Source of the DNA: JBBROS01 sp965217935
GTDB taxonomy: Bacteria > Pseudomonadota > Alphaproteobacteria > Acetobacterales > Acetobacteraceae
Assembly (NCBI GenBank): GCA_965217935.1
Contig: OZ244581.1
Coordinates: 62,001 to 126,000 of the forward strand
DNA length: 64,000 nt
Reading direction: 5' to 3'
The notes below the pieces were generated by a model, which made no database searches, was not told the origin of the DNA, and saw nothing but the letters and a program-made list of their open reading frames with translations. The position numbers were made by a program, and so were the translations under genes. Each line of letters starts with the position of its first letter. The stretch's first letter is position 1. Below are positions 59,481 through 64,000 of this stretch, piece after piece.

Positions 59481-59885
59481 ATGCCTGGTTTTGGGATGGC
59501 TTTGCTGGCTGGTGCGTATTCGGCGGACTTGCGGGAGCGGGTTTTGGCGGCGGTTGAGGCGGGAGAAGCGATGTCGGCTGTGGCCCGGCGGTTCGCGGTG
59601 GGCCGCTCGACGGTGCAGGACTGGGCGCGGGCGCTTCGGCGGGACGGGCGGCGCGTGGCGGGCAAGATGGGCGGCCACCGCAAGCCGCTGATTGCAGGCA
59701 AGGCAGAGGCGGCGCTGCGGCGGGTGCTGGAAGGCGCCAACCACCTGACCTTGGCGCAGTGCCGGGACCGCTTGGCCGAGGAGGCCAAGGTGCTGGTTCA
59801 CGTGTCCACCGTGCGCCGGGCGCTGGCGCGCATGAGGTGGAGCTGGAAAAAAGCGCACGCTGCGCGCGGCCGAGCAGGACCGTGA
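59481..59885 (+). CDS. IS630 transposase, upstream frame
   Basis: 134 residues ending shortly after the shift region. Contains the HTH domain (YSADLRERVLAAVEAGEAMS; AVARRFAVGRSTVQDWARAL). After RWSWKK the frame goes into nonsense. At A6 (59848-59853, tgg aaa aaa gcg) a one-base change of phase gives KKRTLRAAEQDRDDVARARA, linking to the downstream frame; slippage at A6 is a known IS630 strategy. Confidence 0.8.
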   Translation: MPGFGMALLAGAYSADLRERVLAAVEAGEAMSAVARRFAVGRSTVQDWARALRRDGRRVAGKMGGHRKPLIAGKAEAALRRVLEGANHLTLAQCRDRLAEEAKVLVHVSTVRRALARMRWSWKKAHAARGRAGP

Positions 59886-59889
59886 CGAC

Positions 59890-60486
59890 GTGGCACGCGC
59901 CCGGGCCGCCTGGCGCACGGACGCGCAGGCCGGGGTGGAAGGGATCGCGCCGGAGCGGCTGGTGTTCCTGGACGAGTGCGGCGCGCTGACCAACATGGCC
60001 TGCCTGCATGGCCGCGCCCCGCGCGGGCAACGCGCTCTGGGCACAGCACCCGCGGGCCGCTGGAAGCGCGTGACCGTGCTAGGCGCGCTTGGCGTAAACG
60101 GCATCGTGGCCGCCATGTCGGTCGAGGCCGCAACCGACGCCGCCGTGTTCACGGCCTTTCTCGACAAGGCGCTGCTGCCTAAGCTGCGCCAAGTGCGGCC
60201 TGACGCCGTGCTGGTGATGGACACCCTGGCCGCGCACAAAACGCCCGCGGTGCGGGCGGCGCTGGACGCCTCGGGGTTTGCCTGCCGTTACCTGCCTCCC
60301 TACAGCCCAGACCTGAACCCCATTGAGCCAGGCTGGGCCAAGCTGAAAGGCAAGCTGCGCCAAGCCGCCGCACGCACAGCAGACGCCCTGCACAAGGCGC
60401 TCGGACCAGCACTCGCCGCCATCACGCCCCAGGACGCACGCGGCTACTTCATGCACTCAGGATACGTGCTCGCCGGACTTAAATGA
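59890..60486 (+). CDS. IS630 transposase, downstream frame (DDE core)
   Basis: 198 residues in a different phase from the upstream frame. DDE triad: D in LVFLDECGALTNMAC, D in VLVMDTLAAHKTPAV, E in SPDLNPIEPGWAKLKGKLR. In the fused protein (about 330 residues) this is the catalytic domain. An independent start at 59890 is possible, but the fusion is likely the active form. Confidence 0.85.
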   Translation: MARARAAWRTDAQAGVEGIAPERLVFLDECGALTNMACLHGRAPRGQRALGTAPAGRWKRVTVLGALGVNGIVAAMSVEAATDAAVFTAFLDKALLPKLRQVRPDAVLVMDTLAAHKTPAVRAALDASGFACRYLPPYSPDLNPIEPGWAKLKGKLRQAAARTADALHKALGPALAAITPQDARGYFMHSGYVLAGLK

Positions 60487-60498
60487 AAACCGCTCTAG

Positions 60499-61884
60499 TA
60501 CTACAGCCGGGTTTCAACTGAATGTCCCCGTGTTCGTTTACGCCAGTGGGCGCGCTTGGATCGCTGCTGGTGGCGCCTGCGCCAGGTTGACCACCGCAGG
60601 GCGGCATCGGGCCTGGATGGTTGCTTGAGCACGATGGCTGAGATGAGCCGCCGGATTTCTGGAACTGTGAGCGGCAACAGGTCCGCTTGGAGGCTTGCCG
60701 GGTCCGCACCCCCCGGCAGCGCCCTGTTCGGCGCTGCGGCGGACCACGGCGAGGTAGGCCAGGGCCAGCATGGACAAGGTGACGTGGCGGCGCCACCCGA
60801 CCCAGGAGCGCCTCCCAGCTTCGCTGAACCGGCATACTGGTCCAGGCCGACTTCGCCCTTGGCCTGCTCGAACAGGCTCTCAATGGACCAGCGCGTGCCC
60901 GCGACGCGCACCAGTTCGGCCAGCGCGGTGTCCTGGGGCGCATGGGTCAGGTAGAACGCGGCCTCCTCGGGATCAGCAATGCTGCGCCGGACCAGGAGCG
61001 CACAGGCAAAGCCCGGCGCCCCGCCGTTGTAAGGCAGGTGCGCCCAGTCGTATAGCCGCGGTCCCTTGGCGCCGTCGCCTGCGCTGAGTCGCTGCCACGC
61101 CGCGTCCGGCAGCCCCTCGATCCAGGTCGTGACCGGGCGCATGGCCAGGCGCTGGCCAGACGTGACCGCCAGCACGTGAGCGCGCCGGCGCCGCTCCGCC
61201 CACCGGCGGATGGCGCTGTCCGCCCCATACACGCTGTCGCCAGCGACCCAGGAGAAGGGCACGCCTGCCACGCGGGCGTGTTCCAGCATCGCCAGGCCCT
61301 GCTTGGGCTTGGTCACACGCTCCACGTCAGCCGGGATGCGCGCCTCGCGGCACCGCGCGTCGTCCCCGGCCCACTCCTTGGGCACGTAAAGCGCTCGGTC
61401 AATCAGGGCGCGGCCGTGCCGCCCTGCGTCGCCCAGGAACACGCCCACTTGCGCGGTCTCGATGCGGCCCGCGGTTCCCGTATACTGCCGCTGGACGCCA
61501 GCCGACTTCGTCCCTTTCTTCAGGAAGCCGGTCTCGTCCAGAACCAGCACCGCTCCAGGGTCGGCCAGGCGCTCCGCCACGTAGGCTTGCAGGTCGTCGC
61601 GCACCGCCTCCGCGTCCCAGCGCGCGCGGCTCAGGAACTCCTGCACCCCGTCCGGCGTCGCGTCGCCAGCCACCTCGGCCAACTGCCAGCCGTTCTTGCG
61701 CTCAACCGGAGCCAGCAGCCCGCGCAGATAAGCGCCTGCCCGACGCCGCGGCTCGGCACGCCCGAAGCGCGGCGCAATCCGCCCAGCAACCTCATCCAAA
61801 CCCGCAGCCCACCCGCAAACATCCCGTTTCGTCGTCATTCCACCCGCCTCCGGACAGACACAACGCTCAACTACGGCTGTAGTA
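60499..61884 (-). mobile_element. IS701-family element inserted at the IS630 right end
   Basis: Inverted repeats TACTACAGCCG at 60499 and its complement ending at 61884; both sides are flanked by CTAG (60495-60498 and 61885-61888), the Y-T-A-R 4-bp duplication typical of IS701. The left CTAG is formed by the last C of IS630 plus its TA target duplication, so IS701 arrived after IS630. Confidence 0.85.
60501..61838 (-). CDS. IS701-family transposase with local frame scramble
   Basis: 445 residues from ATG 61838. DDE_5 core: VLVLDETGFLKKGTKSAGVQ, SWVAGDSVYGADSAIRRW, RWSIESLFEQAKGEVGLDQY. After DQY, about 35 residues read GSAKLGGAPGSGGAATSPCP, out of phase with the homologous SMLALAYLAVVRRSAEQGAA found in another frame at 60710-60780; the original phase returns at LLPLTVPEIRRLISAIVLKQ. 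Small compensating indels therefore corrupt one segment, so activity is doubtful. Confidence 0.85.
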   Translation of the reverse strand: MTTKRDVCGWAAGLDEVAGRIAPRFGRAEPRRRAGAYLRGLLAPVERKNGWQLAEVAGDATPDGVQEFLSRARWDAEAVRDDLQAYVAERLADPGAVLVLDETGFLKKGTKSAGVQRQYTGTAGRIETAQVGVFLGDAGRHGRALIDRALYVPKEWAGDDARCREARIPADVERVTKPKQGLAMLEHARVAGVPFSWVAGDSVYGADSAIRRWAERRRRAHVLAVTSGQRLAMRPVTTWIEGLPDAAWQRLSAGDGAKGPRLYDWAHLPYNGGAPGFACALLVRRSIADPEEAAFYLTHAPQDTALAELVRVAGTRWSIESLFEQAKGEVGLDQYAGSAKLGGAPGSGGAATSPCPCWPWPTSPWSAAAPNRALPGGADPASLQADLLPLTVPEIRRLISAIVLKQPSRPDAALRWSTWRRRHQQRSKRAHWRKRTRGHSVETRL

Positions 61885-62010
61885 CTAGACCAGATGGACC
61901 TCTCATCGTCGTGCGTCCAAAACCCTGCTGGGCGGGCGCCACGGTGCGGGTTTGTCGGAGACGCGGCCCCGTCGAAGCCTGCCTGTTCCACGCCTTAAGC
62001 AGAGTGCCAG

Positions 62011-62409
62011 TCAGTCCTCGCTCGGATCGGGATCGTGGCAGCAGACGCATAGCTTATTGCCGTCAGGATCGCGAACATACGTTCCGTAGTAGTTGGGATG
62101 ATACTGCGGCCGCAGGCCGGGTCCCCCCTCGCTTGTCCCGCCATGCTCAAGGGCTTTGGCGTAGCACGCATCCACGATGAAGCGGCTTGCGGCCAAGAAC
62201 GCGACCATCTGCCCGTTCCCTGGTTCGGCGGCCCGACCGTCGAATGGACGGGAAATGACGAACAATGGCCGATCGGCATTAGGGTGCGTCCAGCCAACCC
62301 ATTCCCGGGTAGAGAATTTCTGCGCCAGGCCCCGCTCCGTCAGGACCGGCGCGTAGAACGCCAGGGCACGATCGAGATCCTTCACTCCGACAGTGACATG
62401 CGACAACAT
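62011..62409 (-). CDS. VOC-family (glyoxalase-like) protein
   Basis: 132 residues. Two beta-alpha-beta-beta-beta modules: MLSHVTVGVKDLDRALAFYA with metal His4, and GTYVRDPDGNKLCVCCHDPD near the end. VOC members include glyoxalases, bleomycin-resistance proteins and dioxygenases; which one is not clear. Single gene, downstream of the acyltransferase, 19 bp gap. Confidence 0.88.
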   Translation of the reverse strand: MLSHVTVGVKDLDRALAFYAPVLTERGLAQKFSTREWVGWTHPNADRPLFVISRPFDGRAAEPGNGQMVAFLAASRFIVDACYAKALEHGGTSEGGPGLRPQYHPNYYGTYVRDPDGNKLCVCCHDPDPSED

Positions 62410-62428
62410 GAAGGCGCTCCGGTCCTGC

Positions 62429-63322
62429 TCACTCGTAAAGCCTCTTGTCCCACCGCCGGTGCAGCCAAAGCCAGCTTTCCGGCCGGGCGCGTATCCAGGC
62501 CTCCAGCCTGTCGTTGACCATCTGCGTCAGCGTCAGCACGTCCGCGGCCCGGTCGCCGCTGTCGGGCAACGCGAGCGGCTCCTCGCAAGCAAGGCGGAAG
62601 CGGGCCGGCCCCGTCCGTTGCACGTGCCCCGGAATGACCGGGCAGCGCAGGCGCAGCGCCAGCGCGGCCAGGGCCGGCGCCGTCATGGACGGGCGCCCGA
62701 ACAGCCGCGCCTCGATCCCGTCGTTCATCTTCTGGTCGACCAGGATGCCGAGATAGCCGCCTTGCCGGAGGTGCTGCAGCGCCTGCCGCGCGCCGGCGGC
62801 GCCTTTCGGGAACAGCTTGGCGTCCGTCCCCATCGCCCGGCGCCTTAGGCCGGCGACCATCTCGTCGACCGCCTTGTTGTCGGCGGCGCGATAGAAGCTG
62901 GCGAACGGCACTCCGTGCCGGGCGCAGGCGGGGGGCAGCATCTCCCAATTGCCGATATGCCCGCTGAACAGGATCGCCGGGCCGCCTTGGGCCGCGATGC
63001 GGTCGATGACCTCGACGTTCTCGATCACCCAGCCCGGGCCGTCGGGCGCATGCTCGGGCAGGTCGGCGAGATGCGGCCACTCGCCCAAGGTGCGCCCGAG
63101 ATTGTCCCAAACGCCGCGCACCACCCGGGCGCGCTCGGCCCTCCCGAGTTCCGGCAACGCCATGCGCAAGTTTCGCTCGGCCACGCGGGAGATGCCGAGG
63201 CGCGGTCCCACCGAACGGGCCAGCCATCCGCCCAGGTTGCTCGCGCGCACCGGCCCCAGCCTGCGCAGCATGACGACCGCGCCGCGGGCGAGCGCTGCCT
63301 CGGCACGCTGAAGCGGCGTCAA
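62429..63322 (-). CDS. LpxL/HtrB-family lysophospholipid acyltransferase
   Basis: 297 residues from TTG 63322, which overlaps the lpxK stop as TTGA; upstream ATGs lie inside lpxK in another phase and are rejected. Adds a secondary acyl chain to lipid A in the inner membrane. Catalytic H-x4-E in LFSGHIGNWEMLPPACARHG, then FASFYRAADNKAVDEMV and GILVDQKMNDGIEARLFGRP. Hydrophobic N-terminus fits a membrane anchor. lpxK-lpxL order supports a lipid A role. Confidence 0.9.
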   Translation of the reverse strand: MTPLQRAEAALARGAVVMLRRLGPVRASNLGGWLARSVGPRLGISRVAERNLRMALPELGRAERARVVRGVWDNLGRTLGEWPHLADLPEHAPDGPGWVIENVEVIDRIAAQGGPAILFSGHIGNWEMLPPACARHGVPFASFYRAADNKAVDEMVAGLRRRAMGTDAKLFPKGAAGARQALQHLRQGGYLGILVDQKMNDGIEARLFGRPSMTAPALAALALRLRCPVIPGHVQRTGPARFRLACEEPLALPDSGDRAADVLTLTQMVNDRLEAWIRARPESWLWLHRRWDKRLYE

Positions 63323-64000
63323 GGCGCCAGATCGTCCAGCAACCGGTCGAGCGCGGCCGGGTCGCTCCATGCCAGCCGGATGCCGACCGGGCGCACCCGG
63401 GCGCGCCAATGCGGCGGCAGGCGGACGGCATCCTTCGGCGTGGTCACCATCAGGGCATCGAGCTTGGTCGCCCGGGCCAGCACCATGCGCAAGTCATGCG
63501 GCCGGAACCGATGATGATCGGGAAAGTCGATCGACCCGGCCATCACCGCGCCGGCCTGGGCCAAGGTGGCGTGAAACTTGGCCGGACGGGCGATGCCGGC
63601 GAACGCGAGAACCCGTTGCCCGCGCAGCGATTGATCCGGCATCAGCCAGGCATTCAGCACCGGCAGGCTGGGCGGCAGGGCGGCTTTGGCCCCACGCTGG
63701 TCCATGCCGATCACCACCGCGGCCCGGCAGCGCGCCGCCGCCGCCGCCGCCGGCTCCCGCAACGGCCCGGCCGGCATCACCCGCCCATTGCCGAAGCCGG
63801 TGGCGCCGTCGATCACCAGCAGCGCCGCATCCTGCACGAGACCAGGGTTCTGCAGCCCGTCGTCCATCAGCAACGCCCCCGCCCCCGCCGCCACCGCGCT
63901 GCGGGCGGAGGCGGCGCGGTCCGCCCCCACCCATGTCGGCGCCACGGCGGAGAGCAGCAGCGGCTCGTCGCCCACGTCCTCGGCCGTGTGCGAGGCCGGG
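63319..64000 (-). CDS. lpxK: Tetraacyldisaccharide 4'-kinase, C-terminal part (cut by window)
   Basis: The visible 227 codons run from HTAEDVGDEPLLL (the conserved H-T-A-x-D-V-G-D-E motif) to TGA 63319 and include LLMDDGLQNPGLVQDAALLV, IDGATGFGNGRVMPAGPLRE, and VLAFAGIARPAKFHATLAQA. LpxK phosphorylates the 4' position of lipid IVA. The N-terminal Walker A lies beyond base 64000. Confidence 0.93.
   Translation of the reverse strand, partial: PASHTAEDVGDEPLLLSAVAPTWVGADRAASARSAVAAGAGALLMDDGLQNPGLVQDAALLVIDGATGFGNGRVMPAGPLREPAAAAAARCRAAVVIGMDQRGAKAALPPSLPVLNAWLMPDQSLRGQRVLAFAGIARPAKFHATLAQAGAVMAGSIDFPDHHRFRPHDLRMVLARATKLDALMVTTPKDAVRLPPHWRARVRPVGIRLAWSDPAALDRLLDDLAP

Larger units (their letters stand above)
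59444..60495 (+). mobile_element. IS630-family insertion sequence
   Basis: Bounded by inverted repeats: left GAGCGATTTGCGTTGAGGTC from 59444 and right, on the minus strand, GAGCGGTTTTCATTTAAGTC ending at 60495. TA at 59442-59443 and at 60496-60497 is the target duplication expected for IS630. Carries two overlapping-phase transposase frames. Confidence 0.85.

Overview
The window is high-GC DNA (most genes about 65-70% GC) from an alphaproteobacterium. Evidence: an rRNA operon in the order 16S-Ile-Ala-23S-5S-fMet; a circularly permuted tmRNA gene with tag ANDNHEALAIAA; a COQ9 gene; ATGA-coupled operons. The 16S sequence suggests Rhodospirillales, probably Acetobacteraceae, but this is recognition by eye, not a placement.

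Layout. 1-1.3 kb: 5' part of a giant glycine-rich beta-helix surface protein. 1.3-2.2 kb: IS3-family debris. 2.2-11.3 kb: a compact minus-strand accessory operon: tandem AAA ATPase, HTH-WYL regulator, low-GC PD-(D/E)XK nuclease, small protein, DEDDh 3'-5' exonuclease, unknown protein, two paralogues with a resolvase-like N-terminus, an SF0329-like protein, a Tat-signal protein and a Sir2 deacylase. Four of these genes are broken: three by single in-frame stop codons, one by a 4-bp slippage in a GC repeat. The content (nucleases, ATPase, WYL, Sir2) resembles a defence locus. 11.3-14.5 kb: IS110, IS3 and IS66 remnants plus one intact IS3-family element. 14.5-20.7 kb: the rRNA operon on the minus strand.

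20.7-47.4 kb is mostly housekeeping: clpB; coq9-def; rpsU; a GT4 glycosyltransferase; thyX-rbsK; tmRNA; hutH-hutU; a DUF4396 remnant; copA-cueR with a CueR-type 19-bp-spacer promoter; a sugar-acid dehydratase; glyA-nrdR-ribD; a CoA transferase; an aldehyde dehydrogenase with a degenerate HtrA-like protein; a lipoprotein; a class II aldolase-like protein; an M20 amidohydrolase and a methyltransferase.

47.2-52.1 kb holds a possible small peptide system: a TPR/GT9-like glycosyltransferase (minus), a 55-residue peptide with a duplicated C-terminal block, two strong hairpins, a DUF6065-like protein and a SARP/TolB/TPR regulator (minus). 52.3-59.3 kb: a Bcr/CflA transporter, DedA protein, two SDRs, purD, xseA and a small charged protein. 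59.4-61.9 kb: an IS630 element with an IS701 element inserted exactly at its right end. 62-64 kb: a VOC protein, a lauroyl-type acyltransferase and the 3' part of lpxK, cut by the window edge.
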